From NCBI RefSeq assembly GCF_902635505.1, contig NC_045428.1, positions 434,659,106 to 434,723,105 on the forward strand: 64,000 nucleotides of DNA. The letters run 5' to 3'. A program made the position numbers and the translations under genes. How positions within the stretch are numbered: position 1 is the first letter of the stretch; every line of letters starts with the position of its first letter. This document shows positions 33,342 to 45,219 of this stretch, in pieces. Source of the DNA: Sarcophilus harrisii (lineage: Eukaryota; Chordata; Mammalia; Dasyuromorphia; Dasyuridae). The notes beneath the pieces were generated by a model. The model did no database searches, had not been told where the DNA came from, and saw nothing but the letters and a program-made list of their open reading frames with translations.

Positions 33342-33818
33342 GTCTGGAGAATTGGGGTTCGGAGCTTCCCCGTTTGGGCCACTTAAGATCCCTTTTCCAT
33401 GGCTAATGAGTCATTGAGAGTCACCCTGGGGCTGAGTAGCTTTCTGAGTCCAACAATTCAGCCCTCACAAAGTCTAAATATTTTGCCTGTCTTGACTGCT
33501 ACCATATTGGAAACGATGTCTGTCAGTCCCTGAAGGCCGATAACAGGAGCAGGTGTCCCCTCTGGGACCAAAGTCCGCTCCATCCGCCCTGTTCTCCAAT
33601 CTGAGCTCAGGCAAGGGTATGAGGCCAAAAAAATACTTCCTATTAGGGACTATCACAAACACAAGCTAATCAATGAATCCCCAAACTTATCCACTACAAG
33701 ACAGATGCCAAGGGGCATGAGGAAGAAATAACTGAAGTCTTAAACAGAGATTCCACTCCTTATAATATTACCAAGAGAAACAGGATTCTCAACAACCCGC
33801 TACAGACGGACTACCTAT
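33342..33818. other. Unassigned sequence
   Basis: No repeat or gene recognised between two hAT-type elements. Confidence 0.4.
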
Positions 33819-34007
33819 CAGGGGTCTTCAAACTTTTTAAAGAGGGGGCCAGTTTACTGTCCCTCAGACTGCTGGAGGGCCGGACTATAGTAAAAACAAA
33901 AACTTTGTTTTGTGGGCCTTTAAATAAAGAAACTTCATAGCCCTGAGTGAGGGGGATAATCGTCCTCAGCGGCTGCATCTGGCCCGCGGGTAGTCTGAGG
34001 ACCCCTG
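33819..34007. mobile_element. Short hAT-type MITE with TIRs, second family
   Basis: Left end CAGGGGTCTTCAAACTTTTT, and right end with complement CAGGGGTCCTCAGACTACCC. Near the right end is ctgcatctggcccgcgggta, the complement of the GGCCCGCGGGCC-type subterminal part known from OposCharlie-like hAT elements. Length is 189 bp. An exact TSD is not visible. The ends are similar, and CpG-bearing parts survive, so this copy may be younger than the one at 33174. Confidence 0.82.
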
Positions 34008-34264
34008 ACCTAGATCATGGGACTCATGGGTAATAACAGATCCATTCTGGGCAACTTTGGCAATGAGCCTTTCATGCTTTCATCTTTTAAGGAAAAGATG
34101 AAAATTTTCCTGGATCACTGACACTTTCCTTTAGTTACTATTCAATTGTGCCTCCCTTTACAGAACACTTGCTCCCTGGGAGATATACTATTATAAGGCT
34201 AATATAATGTCATATTTCTGAACCAGAGAAGTCACTGCTAGGCTCGGGCTAGCAGGACAGACAG

Positions 34265-34510
34265 GCAGGGGTCAGTGGTTAGAGCATTAACTCTCAGGTT
34301 AGCATGACTTAAGCTGATCTGGCCTGAGACACATACTGTGGGACCCTGGAAAGATAATCTAACCTTTTGTTTCAGTTTCCTCAACTATAAAATGGGAATA
34401 ATAGCACCTGTCTCCCAGAGTTGCTGTTAAGATTAAATGAAATAATATTTGTAAAGTGTTTAAAGTAACACATGGCAGGTGCCTAATAAGAGCCTGTTTC
34501 CTTCCTTTAT
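34265..34510 (+). repeat. MIR-type SINE
   Basis: Head ggtcagtggttagagcatta, body gtttcagtttcctcaactat, aggttgctg-type region (gagttgctgttaagattaaa) and 3' part atttgtaaagtgtttaaagt then gcaggtgcctaataagagcc. It is near full length. Confidence 0.75.
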
Positions 34511-34559
34511 ACTCTAGAGATATCAAAGAAAAAAAACATATTTTCAAAAATATTTAAAG

Positions 34560-34935
34560 TTTTTTTTTTTTTTTAGCAAAAACTTGAAACAAAAGGACTA
34601 CCCACCAACTGGAGAATGGCAGGGCAAATCAAAGTATATGAATATCATGAAATATTGCACTATAAGAAGTGACAAGGGATGGATATAAAGTACCAGACAA
34701 TCTGAGCAGGTCCCAAAAAACAATTTTTACAACTACATTATAAAGGAAAACAACCGTGAAAGATATAAGACCTATGATCAATGAAATGGGTCAATCACAA
34801 CTCCAGAAGAATGGTGATAAATCATGTTTCTCTATCTTTTGTCAGACAGATGATGGACTAGTAGTATAGGATAAGTTAATGAATAAATTTTTTGGATAAA
34901 GCCAATGTATTGGTTTCTTTTTCTAGTCATACTTA
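34560..34935 (+). repeat. Old L1 ORF2 end and 3' region, plus strand
   Basis: The order matches L1: accaactggagaatggcagg, tatgaatatcatgaaatatt, then a 3' part (gaaagatataagacctatga, cacaactccagaagaatggt). The same older subfamily appears again at 42.2-42.6 kb. It is badly decayed. Confidence 0.68.
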
Positions 34936-35034
34936 TTTGCTAAAAAGCAGGATTTATTTTTAAAATGGAAGAATTACAAGAAGAGTTTTAGTACTATTAA
35001 TGATTTTTTAAAAAGAAAGAAAAGAAAATGTATC

Positions 35035-36885
35035 ATTAAGGGAAGAGAGTTGGAGGCTTAGGATGGAGATATGCTAGGAAACAGGAGATGGAATACCATG
35101 TGTGAGAACAATAAGGAGGCCAGGTTGGCTGGACTACAGAGTCTGTGAAGAGGAGTGATACGTGATCATGCAACAAAGATAGATGAGCTGGAGTCAGACT
35201 GAGAAGTTTGTACTTTATTCTAGCTGAAACTAGCAACCATCAAAGTTTTTTCAATACGAGAATAATATGGTTAGGTATACAGTTCAAAAGTACCAAGTTG
35301 GCAGCTATGGAGTGTTTGAAGAAAGATCAATTTAAGAGTTCACTTGAATTGTCCAGTTAAGAAGGGCTAAGGGCCTGAACTAGACTGGTACAGGTGAGTG
35401 GAAGAAAGGGGAAAGATGTAAAGCAGAGCTGGAGGTGAAATTACACGGCCTAACAACTAACTGGATATGTAGAGAGAAGAACAATGAGGACAGAAATAGG
35501 GTGGTGAGGAAGAGGGGTCGTTGGGGGGTGGTGGTGAAGATCAATTCTATTTTAAACACATTGAGATAATTTACTATTTAACATAGTGCTAGAAATGTTA
35601 GCTATAGCAATGAAAAACCTCTTTGTATGTAAAGAGGAAACAAAACAATTCCTTTTTGGAAATGACATATGGTATGCTATCCAGAGAACCTAGGTGTCCA
35701 GAAGCAAGATGGACTATTTGACAGAAACAGGGTAGTTAGATATAGGGGCCAGTTGGGGCACCTAGGTAGGAGAATAAATTCTACGTTGGAAATGTTAAAA
35801 TGTCTACAGGGCTTCCACAGTTCAAAATATTCACTGCCTGAGGTGAAAATGAAATTTAGGATAGAGACTGGGACTAAATATATAATACAGGAGTTATTTG
35901 CTTAGAGATAATAGTTAAAACTCATAGGAAATAATGTCACCAAGAGATAAAAAGGGAAGCGAAAGAGAGAATTCAGGAGAGAGACTCGAAGTGCACTGAA
36001 TTAGGTGGCAAGGCTTGGATGAGAATCAAACAAAGGACATAAAGCAATATCACCAAAAACTAAAATAAAAGGAAATATCCAGGTGGTTTATGATATCAAA
36101 TGTTACAGAAAACTCAAGAAAAATAAGAAGAGGCCATTCAATTTGGCAATTAAGAGAACACCAGTAACTCTAAAAGGAAAAATGTCAATTACTAGTGGAG
36201 ATGAGAAGCTGGATTACAGGGTGCAGAGAATCAAGTGACCAAAGTAGTATGTGCAGATAGCCTTTTCCAAGGGTTTCACTGGGAAAAACAAAAGAACATA
36301 GGATAAAAATCTGAAAGGATGACAAGAAAGGCCAAGTAAGGATGGGAAGACCCCAGCTGTTTGTAAGTAGCAGGGAAGAAGTCAGAAGTATGAGGTGGGT
36401 TAGAGTAATTGGGAAGTGATGGGATGAAGGTACAAGTTGACTGATTTTGGAGAGATCCACCTCTTCTTCAAAGACTAGATCAAAGGAAGTAAGAATAGGG
36501 AATTATGTCAAAAGGTTTTAAGTTGTAAAGCAGGGAAGAAGAAAAAAAACAGGTGAAGGAATTTTATTAAAGTATGAAGCAAGCTCTTGATTGAAAGAGG
36601 GGGATAAGGAGTGCTCTGGGAGGGTGGAGGACAGAAGAGAAGGTTTCCAAAGGCTGCTTTGATAAACATCATTGAGAATCAATTAGGGAAGAATAAAATG
36701 GTTACTTTGAGGCATTAAGGGTCCAAATGAGATTAGATAAAGAATTTGTCTGGAGCGAATCCACATGGTTGTGTGACTTTCTCCAATAGACCAGTAGGGT
36801 CAGAATCAGACCAAACTATAAGAAAAAAAAAATCCAAGTTTTAACAAGGTTTGAGAATTGACAATACTCATATAGTTCCATGCCT
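35035..36885 (-). repeat. Long antisense L2-type LINE remnant
   Basis: The plus strand carries, in the right order, complements of the L2 ORF2 from the post-RT region (tgatacgtgatcatgcaaca, ctttattctagctgaaacta) back through the RT domain. An example is ggccattcaatttggcaatt, the complement of the block before the FDTVDH motif. The reading is broken throughout. At about 1.85 kb it is the longest CR1-clade remnant in the window. Confidence 0.62.
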
Positions 36886-37107
36886 AGCACATAGTATGTG
36901 CTGATTGATGGATAGGACAAAGGACTTGATTGCAAAAGAAACTTATTAACTGTAGAGTCAAAATTAGGAAGGAAGTAAAGCTAAGAAAGTGCAGATATGG
37001 GTGGGCTTACAAGATCTTTGGAGTACAGCGGAAAAAATGGAGGTCCTGGTTAAAAGAAAGACAAGTTAAGATGTTGTGGATGAACAGAGGTATTTTAGAA
37101 TTCTTGA

Positions 37108-37251
37108 ATTAAAAAAAAATTTTTTGTTGTTGAGGCAATTGGGGTTAAGTGCCTTGCCCAGGGTCACACAGCTAGGAAGTGTGAAGTGTCTGAGGCCAGA
37201 TTTGACTTAGGACCTCCTGACTTCAGAGCTGATGTTCTAATCACTGTGCCG
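37108..37251 (-). mobile_element. tRNA-headed SINE, head-truncated, with TSD
   Basis: A minus-strand SINE runs from an A-rich tail (seen as ttttttgttgttgaggcaat at the left) through ccagggtcacacagctagga to ctaatcactgtgcc. The outermost head is missing. The direct repeats gaattcttga at 37098-37107 and 37252-37261 show that the truncation happened at insertion. Confidence 0.88.
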
Positions 37252-37422
37252 GAATTCTTGATTTTAATAGTCAAACACCTATGGATATTGATGACATTAT
37301 AAAAGATGCCTTCTATGTGTGGCTGAGACTGAGTCAAAGTGTAAGTTATGAAAAATCAATACATGTATATTGTATATATTGAGTATATGTGTTGAAACCC
37401 TATTTTAAAAGTTTAGGGGTTA

Positions 37423-38897
37423 TAGCTTTTGGGATAAGAATTTACTATTTGACAAAAACTGCTGGGAAAATTGGAAATTAGTTTGGTAGAAATTAGGCCT
37501 TGACCCACAACTGACATCATATACCAAGATAAGGTCAAAATGGTTTCATGATCTAGACATAAAAAATGATATAAACAAATTAGAAGAACATAGGATAGTT
37601 TACCTCTCAGATCTGTGGAGAAGGAAGGAATCTGTGACCATTATTGATCACAAAATAGATAATTTTGATTATATTAAGTTAAAAAGTTTTTGTATAAACA
37701 AAACTAATGCAGACAAGATTAGAAGGGAAGCAATAAACTGGGAAAACATTTTTACATCCAAAGAATCTAATAAAAGCCTCGTTTCTAAAATATACAGAGA
37801 ACTGACTCATTCTCAAGCCATTCTCCAATTCATAAATGGTCAAAGTATAAGAACAGACAATTTTCAGATGAAGATATTGAAACCATTTCTAGTCATATGA
37901 AAAGATGCTCTAAATCACCATTGATCAGAGAAATGCAAATTAAGACAACTCTGAGATACCAGTACATACTTGTCAGATTGGCTAAGATGACAGGAAAAGA
38001 TAATGACAAATGTTAGAGGGGATGCGGGAAAACTGGGGCACTGACACATTGTTGGTGGAACTGTGAACGGATCCAATCATCCTGGAGAGCAATCTGGAAT
38101 TATGCTCAAAAAGTTATCAAACTGGCATACCCTTTGACCCTGAGTGTTACTACTGGGCTTATATCCCAGAGAGATCTTAAAAAGAAGGGAAAGGGGCCTG
38201 TATGTGCAAAAATGTTTGTGACAGATCTTTGTAGTGGCCAGAAACTGGAAACTGAGTGGATGCCCATCAGTTGGGGAATGGCTGAATAAATTATGGTATA
38301 TGAATATTATGGAATATTATTGTTCTGTGAGAAATGACCAGCAGGATGATTTCAGAAAGGCCTGGAGAGACTTACACGAACTGATGCTGAGTGAAATGAG
38401 GAGGACCAGGAGATCATTATATACTTCAACAACTATACTATATGATGATCGATTCTGATGGATGTGGCTGTCTTCAATAATGTGATGTTTCAGGCCAGTT
38501 CCAATGATCTTGTGATGAAGAGAGCCATCTGCACCCAGAGAGAGAGAGAGGACTGATTGAGTGTGGACCACAACATGGCCTTCTCACTCTTTTTGTTGTT
38601 GTTCCTTGCATTTTATTTTCTTTCTCATTTTTTTCCAGTTTGATTTGATTTTTCTTGTGCAACAAGATAATTATATAAATATATATGTGCATATTGGATT
38701 TAACAATTATTTCTACCACGCTTAACATATATTGGACTACTTGCTATCTAGAGAGGGGGCGGGGGAAGGGGAAAAAATTGGAAAACAAGGCTTTTCAAGG
38801 ATTCATGTCAAAGAATTATGCATGCATATGGTTTGAAAAATAAAAAGCTTTAATAAGAAAAAGCTGAAATGATAAAATAAAGAAGCAAACATTTAAA
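37423..38897 (+). mobile_element. 1.5-kb L1 (ORF2 end plus 3'UTR) with 16-bp TSD
   Basis: An open piece of 88 residues (37634-37900) includes NFDYIKLKSFCINKTNADKI, matching the human L1 ORF2 WDLIKLKSFCTAKE region. Next come the RGCG-like zinc-knuckle region (ggggatgcgggaaaactggg), the C-terminal block (MARNWKLSGCPSVGEWLNKL at 38234) and the 3'UTR. The target aaaagtttaggggtta is exact at 37407-37422 and 38898-38913. Beyond the usual L1 end (aaaaataaaaagctttaa) about 45 non-A bases precede the final A-run. Confidence 0.95.
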
Positions 38898-40498
38898 AAA
38901 AGTTTAGGGGTTAACAAACTGGAACAAAAATGACAAAGAAAAATTCAAAACAATTCTAATTATATACCAACAGAACTGATAGATGAAATGTATATTTACA
39001 ATAAAATGGATATTTACAGAAATATCAAATACCTAAATTAATTTAACAAGAGAAATTGATTATTTCAATACCTCAGTACCAGAAAAAAAAAATTGAACAA
39101 GACACAAATGAATTCCCAAAGACAAAAATCCCAGGATTAGATGAGAACTCTATCATTTAAAAAATAATTACTTCCAAAATCTTTCCAAACTCTATTATAC
39201 AAATATAGTCTTAGTAATTAAGCCCAGGAGAGACAAAGCAGAGAAAGAAAATGATAGCCTAAATAAAAACTGATACAAAATATTAAATAAACTATTAGCA
39301 TAAAAAGTTATGAGAACATATTTAAAACATTAGACACATCAGGAATAAAGGATTGTTTTAATCCATTATTTTTTTTTAAATTCAAGATTATTTTAAAACC
39401 TATAATCAAAACATCATGTAAACATAATTGTAAAAATTATAAAAATAATAGACTATGTAGATAGAAAAATAATGTATAACCATAGATTATATAAATAGAT
39501 ACTAGGGAACCTAATAGTCAACTAAAAAATTAATGTGAAACAATAATTTCACCAAAATTTCAGGATTTAAATAAATTTATATAAATAACCAGCATTCCTA
39601 TGTTAACAATTCCTAGCAGGAAGAGTTAAAAAGCAAAATTCCATTCAAAATAACTACAGAATGTATAACATATTTGGGAGTCTTTTTACCAAGGTACACA
39701 CAGGAACTATATGGATAACTTCTTTAAAGAAACGGTCAGGCCTAAACAATTGGAAAAATATTAACTGCTCATGAGTTGGCTATATTAATATAATAAAATA
39801 ACAATAGTACTCAATTTATTTACACAGTGCTATCCTAATCAAAATACCAAAAGATTACAGAGGTGGGAGAAAAAGTAAAAAATCATGTGGAAGAAATAAA
39901 AGTTCAAGAATCTTAAGAGAAATAGTGAAAAAAAGCACGAAGTAGAGGTGGGGAGAAGTCATAGCAGTACCAGATCTCAAACTATTGTACAAAGCAATAA
40001 CTTTCAAGATGATTTGGTACCAAATAAGAAAAAAACTAAAGAGGTTAAGTATTGGAACAGATTAGGAACACAACATACAGAAGACAGCAAACATAGTAGC
40101 ACAGTGTTCTATAAACTCAAAGATCTCAGATACTAAGTAAAGGACTCATTATTTGACAAAAAACTGCTAAGAAAAACTGGTAGAAATTAGGTCTAAACCA
40201 ACATCTCCTTCCATGTTACACAAAAAGCTTCAAATGGATATGTGGCTTAGACATTAAAAAGTGACAGTAAAAACAACATATATATATTTATTTATGTGTA
40301 TGTGTGTGTACATATATATCCTTTAAAACTTTGGATAGGGGAAGAGTCCCTAACTAAACAAGGATGGGAAGTAATCAAAAATGGTAATTTACACAAAATT
40401 TAAAATATTTTTGTACAAGCAAAACCAATAGAATTAAAATTAGAAGGGAAAAAAGTTAAATGAAGGGGGGAGGGGATCTTTTTAACAAGTTTCTTTGA

Positions 40499-41246
40499 CT
40501 GTGCATAACCTTTGATCCAGCAGTGTTTCTACTGGGCTTATACCCCAAAGAGATCTTAAAGAAGGGAAAGGAACCTGTATGTGCCAAAATGTTTGTGGCA
40601 GCCCTGTTTGTAGTGACCAGAAGCTGGAAAATGAATGGATGCCCATCACTTGGAGAATGGCTGAATAAATTGTGGTATATGAATGTTATGGAATATTATT
40701 GTTCTGTAAGAAATGACCAGCAGGACGAATACAGAGAGGATTGGAGAGACTTGTAAGAACTGATGCTGAGTGAAATGAGCAGAACCAGGAGATCATTATA
40801 TACCTCAACAACGATACTGTATGAGGATGTATTCTGATGGAAGTGGATTTCTTCAACAAAGACAAGATCCAACTGAGTTTCAATTGATCAAGGATGGACA
40901 GAAGCAGCTACACTCAAAGAAAGAACACTAGGAAATGAATGTAAACTGCTTGCATTTTTGTTCTTCTTCCCGGTTATTTATACCTTCTAAATCCAATTCT
41001 CCTTGAGCAACAAGAAAACTGTTCGGTTCTGCACACATATATTATATCCAAGATCCACTGCAATCTATTTAACATGTATAGGACTGCTTGCCATCTTGGG
41101 GAGAGGGTGGAGGGAGGGAGGGGAAAAATAGGAAAATAAGTGAGTGCAAGGGATAATATTGTAAAAAATTACCCTGGCATGGGTTCTGTCAATAAAAAGT
41201 TATTTAATATGAAAAAAATAAATAAATAAAAATAAAATTTAAAAAA
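40499..41246 (+). mobile_element. Younger L1 nested in older L1, same strand
   Basis: A well-preserved ORF2 C-terminus (MFLLGLYPKEILKKGKEPVC and MEYYCSVRNDQQDEYREDWR, 40523-40756) ends at a normal stop. A 3'UTR and the end tcaataaaaagttatttaat with A-rich tail follow. Flanks aagtttctttga (40487-40498) and aacttttttga (41247-41257) are an imperfect TSD. Confidence 0.9.
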
Positions 41247-41599
41247 ACTTTTTTTGATAAAGATCCCACATCCAAGCAGTAAGAACTAAATTCAAATTTA
41301 TAAGAACAAGAACCACTTATCAATAGATAAATGTTTGAAACTATAAAGGAAATTTTCAAAGCATATAACTTAAGTTATCAATAGCTATATGAAAAATGCT
41401 CTAAATCATTTATCATTAGAGAAATTCAAATTAAAGCAACTCAGAGATTTTCTTTCACCCCCATCAGATGGGTAATGATGACAAAAAAAGAAAAATGACA
41501 ATTGTTGGAGGAGTTGTGAGGGGATGTGCTGTGAATTAGTCCAGTCATTGCAGAAAGCAATTTGGAATTCTTTCCCCAAAGTTACTAAACTGTGCATTT

Positions 41600-42055
41600 T
41601 TTCATTTCTTTTTTTTTTTTTAATCAAAGCTTTTTAATTTTCAAAACATATGCATGAATAATTTTTCAACATTAATCCTTGCAAAGCCTTGTGTTCCATT
41701 CTCTCCTCTTTCCTCCACCTCTTTCCCTAGATGACAAGTAATCCAACATATATTAAACATGGTAAAATAATATATATATAATTAAATCTAATATATCCAT
41801 ACATATTTATGCAACTCTCTTGCTGAACAAGAAAAATCAAATCAAAAAGGAAAAAAATGAGAAAGAAAATAAAATGTAAGCAAATAACAACAACAAAAAG
41901 AGTGAGAATATTATGTTGTGATCCAAATTCAGTTCCCACAGTTCTCTCTCTGGGTATAGATGGCTCTCTCCATCACAAGATCATTGGAACTGATCTGAAT
42001 CCTCTCACTGTTGATAAAGAGCCATGTCCATCAGAATTGATCATTGTATAATTTT
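41600..42055 (-). mobile_element. L1 3'UTR nested in older L1, opposite strand
   Basis: A poly(T) at the left leads into the reversed 3'UTR (atcaaagctttttaattttc, gcaaagccttgtgttccatt). It continues to gagccatgtccatcagaatt, which is the far 5' point copied. The host L1 reading (actgtgcat before, tgtgcatactctttgacc after) shares tgtgcat on both sides, the remnant of a TSD. Confidence 0.87.
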
Positions 42056-42809
42056 GTGTGCATACTCTTTGACCACTTACTAGGTTTATACTCCAAAGAA
42101 AAGAAAGAAAAGGACCCATATTGACAAAAATATTTACTTCATTTTTTACTAACAAAATGAAAACAAAAGAGGAACACATCAGTTGAAGAATGGCTGAACA
42201 AATTATATATATTGATATAAAGAAATAATATTTTTCTATAAAAATGATGAAATGGAAGATTTCACGGAATACTAGGAAGATTTGTATGGATTAATGTAAA
42301 GTCAGCAGAACTAGGAGAAAAATTTATATAAGGTCAACAATTTTGAAAGACTTAGGAACTCTGATCAATATCCAAGGATCCAACGATGCTGCCTACTGAC
42401 TGACAGAGAAGTATAAAGATTCAAAATGAAGAACTAAATTTTGAAATACAAATCATGTGGGAATTTGTTTTGAGTAAATATGCTTATTTGTTACAAAAGA
42501 TTTTGATTGGGTTTTTTCTTCTTTTAATTGGGCTGTTGCCAGGAGAGTTAGCTATAGGATGGGAAGAAAAAGAAAAAAGAAAAGTATTTTGATTATCAAG
42601 CCTTGGATATGCAGATACCATTTTAATGACAAAGTATTACTAACACTGAAGTATTTTTTAATGCAAAGAAGAGAATATAAAGGCCAGAAAAATGACTAAC
42701 GTTCAGGCAGCTTGAGAAAAAATGTTTTACGTATTATACATTTTAAAAGAAAATTATATCTCTATCTGTATCATGTTTTGTGTATAAAATATCATATGTT
42801 TTAAAAGCT

Positions 42810-43060
42810 GGGTGGTGGAATGAATGGGCAGAGTACTGGATGTAGTCAGGAAGATCTGAGTTCAAATTCAGCCTCAGACCCTTCTTGCTTGAAGTCACTT
42901 AACCTCCATTATATATTTAAAGTCTATTTTAACTGAATTTTTTCCTCTATAAAATAAGTATACCAGTAGCACCTATCCATCTAGTGTCGTTGTAAGGCTA
43001 AAATATATTTGTAAAGTGTTCTGCAAACCTTAAAGCATTATTTTAAAACTAGCTATTATA
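42810..43060 (+). repeat. tRNA-headed/MIR-type SINE
   Basis: Head gctgggtggtggaatgaatg, B-box-like gatctgagttcaaattcagc, and 3' part gtcgttgtaaggctaaaata then tgtaaagtgttctgcaaacc. It is near full length. Confidence 0.75.
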
Positions 43061-43324
43061 ATCTCTCTCTTTTACTGTTTATGGAAATGTTCATTTTATT
43101 TATTGTTCAGGTTTTTTTTTTTAAAGGTTGGACTGGAAAGAGAGACTATGAGTCAAGTACCAAAAATCCTTGAGAAAATAGATAGAATGACCTGGTAAAC
43201 AGCTGCCACAAGGATCTGATAGATGTGTTCAGAATGAACTTCAAAGGAAATGAGGCTGTGGAACTGACTCTGGCAGAGAACTAATCTAAAATCAGCCAAA
43301 GTGAGCAGGGAGTATTCCCCATCT

Positions 43325-43420
43325 TAAAGTTGGAAGGCACTTTAGGAGCCATCTAGTCTAATTGTCATTTGACAGATGAGGAAGTGGAGGCCAATATAAA
43401 AATGACCTGTCCAATCCATC
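43325..43420 (-). repeat. MAR1-type SINE fragment
   Basis: The order gttggaaggcactttaggag, catctagtctaattgtcatt and agatgaggaagtggaggcca is the reversed MAR1-type distal-to-body order. Confidence 0.65.
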
Positions 43421-43429
43421 TATATAATA

Positions 43430-43800
43430 AATAGCTAGCATTTAAATAGTGTTTTAAGATCTGAAAAGAGAAAACTGGGAAGAGTCTTATAGACAGATGT
43501 AAAAATAAGCAGAACTAGGAAAACTATAGAAAGTTTGATCTTCACAACAATCCCACGGAGCAGGTCATCCTTTTTTATACCCATTTTACAAATGAAAAAA
43601 TAGGTTGAAATTGAAGTTGAGGTAAGTGTCAGCATTTACCAAAAGTCATACAGCTAGCTACTAAGTATTTGAGACAAGATTTGAAATGAGGGCTACCAAA
43701 AAAAAAATAATAAAAAAATAAAAGAAAGAAATGAGGACTACCCAAATTTCAAGTCCAACACTGTTTTCACTGGATCAGTTTAGCCATCTATTAAAGAGCA
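43430..43800 (-). repeat. MIR-type SINE with a small L1 patch
   Basis: Reversed MIR features (tagctagcatttaaatagtg, atcttcacaacaatcccacg, atacccattttacaaatgaa) are interrupted at about 43470-43535. The interruption is a short L1-like stretch (gggaagagtcttatagacag, taagcagaactaggaaaact). Confidence 0.6.
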
Positions 43801-43989
43801 AAGCTGGGATTTGATTCTGATTCTGATTCTCAGTCCAGGACTGTCCGCCGAAGCACACTGGGCCAGAATAATGATACAGCTTTGTATGGAGCTTTAAGGT
43901 TTACCAAGTTTACCTGGGTTTTCACCATTGATCTTCAAAGTAACAGGGAGGCAGGTGCATAGAAAGAGGTGCAGAGTGAAGAAGGCAAA

Positions 43990-45115
43990 CTCCAGAATCA
44001 TTCAGTCACGCTGGACTCATGAACCACAGCACAGCGTGGACAATGCACAGACTTTTTATCTCCTGAAGTCTGTCCAAGTTCACATTCGTTGTTTTCCTGC
44101 CTTCTCTTCCTCTGCCATACCCTTTCCTTTTTGCTTTCAGTTTCTCCCAACATCAGGGTCTTTTCCAATGAGTCCTGTCTTCTCATCATGTGGCCAGGCC
44201 ATTGAACCTTCAGCTTCCTTTTTTGACCTTTCACTGAAGAACATGAATTAGTTTAAATGCTGACTTCATCTCCTTGCCTTTGGAAAGATTCCCAAAATTC
44301 TTCTTCGCATCACGATTAAAAAGTTTCAATTCTGTACCACTGAGCTTTCCTTATACTGCAATTCTCATGGAAAAATCGTAACTTTCATCATATGGACCTT
44401 TGTTGGCAAGGTGATGTCTCGGCTTTTTAGTATGCTGTCTGGATCTGCCATACTTTTGCTTCCAAGGAGCAAATATCTTTTAATTTTTTGGCTGCCGTTG
44501 CTATTTGTAGTGATCTTTGAGCCCAAGAATATGAAGTCTGACACTGCTTGCATTTGTTCTCCCTCTATTTGCCAACAAATCCCTTGTATAAATGGGACCT
44601 GTTATCAAGATCTTAGTTTCTTTGTTTTTCATGTTAAGCTATAAGCCAGCTTTTCCATTCTCCTCTTTCCTCTCTTCAAGAGCCTTCTTGATTCCTGTTC
44701 ACTTTTTGTCATTAGAATGGTATCGTCTGCATTTACAAAACAGTTGATATTTCTTCTACCATGTTTAATTCTGGATTTTGACTTACACAGTCTGGCATTT
44801 CACCACCTATGTACTTGTCCATAGTACAAATAAGATAATATACCTGTACACCTTTTCCAATCTTAAATCAAGCAGTTGTTCCACCATTTGATTCTAATTT
44901 TGCTTCTTACAAGGTCCTTAGGAAACAAGTAAGATGACCTGGGTACTCCTACCTCTTGGAGGACATCACATTGTGTAGTAATCCACACAGTCAAAGGCCT
45001 TAGTAGCAGAAATAGATGTTTTTCTGGAATTCCCTTGATATCTCCATATTCCAGCAAACATAAGCAATTTGGTCTCTAGTTCCTCTGCCTCTTTGAAAAC
45101 CAGCTTGCATTTCTG
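43990..45115 (-). repeat. BovB/RTE LINE ORF2 C-terminal fragment
   Basis: The minus strand encodes the RTE-clade pattern. The 44365-44553 piece is SDFIFLGSKITTNSNGSQKI followed by LLLGSKSMADPDSILKSRDI and TLPTKVHMMK, matching the family's FLGSKIT...IKRRLLLGRK...LPTKV...KAMVFP. Near 44000-44234 the WFGHV..R..DSLEKTLMLG-type end is seen (VQWPGHMMRRQDSLEKTLML). Upstream RT parts extend right to about 45115. Multiple breaks mean it is an old non-functional copy. RTE elements are known in marsupials. Confidence 0.88.
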
Positions 45116-45219
45116 GTAATTGTTGGTTCACATGTAGCTAAAGCCTAGCTTTGTGAAGTAAGCACAACAATTGGGTAATTTGAATATACTAAACCATGCA
45201 CAAGGATTACAACTGTCTG

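Larger units (their letters stand above)
38914..42595 (+). repeat. Old L1 ORF2-to-3'UTR copy, cut by two later L1 insertions
   Basis: The host copy starts in the RT domain region (gatagatgaaatgtatattt). It continues through the LGV-type block (ttgggagtctttttaccaag), the LPDFKLYYKA-like block (gtaccagatctcaaactatt) and the LSTK/FSxED region (41260-41590). It ends in an old 3' region (42190-42595). It is interrupted at 40499-41246 and about 41600-42055. Frames are broken throughout, so it is ancient. Confidence 0.78.
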
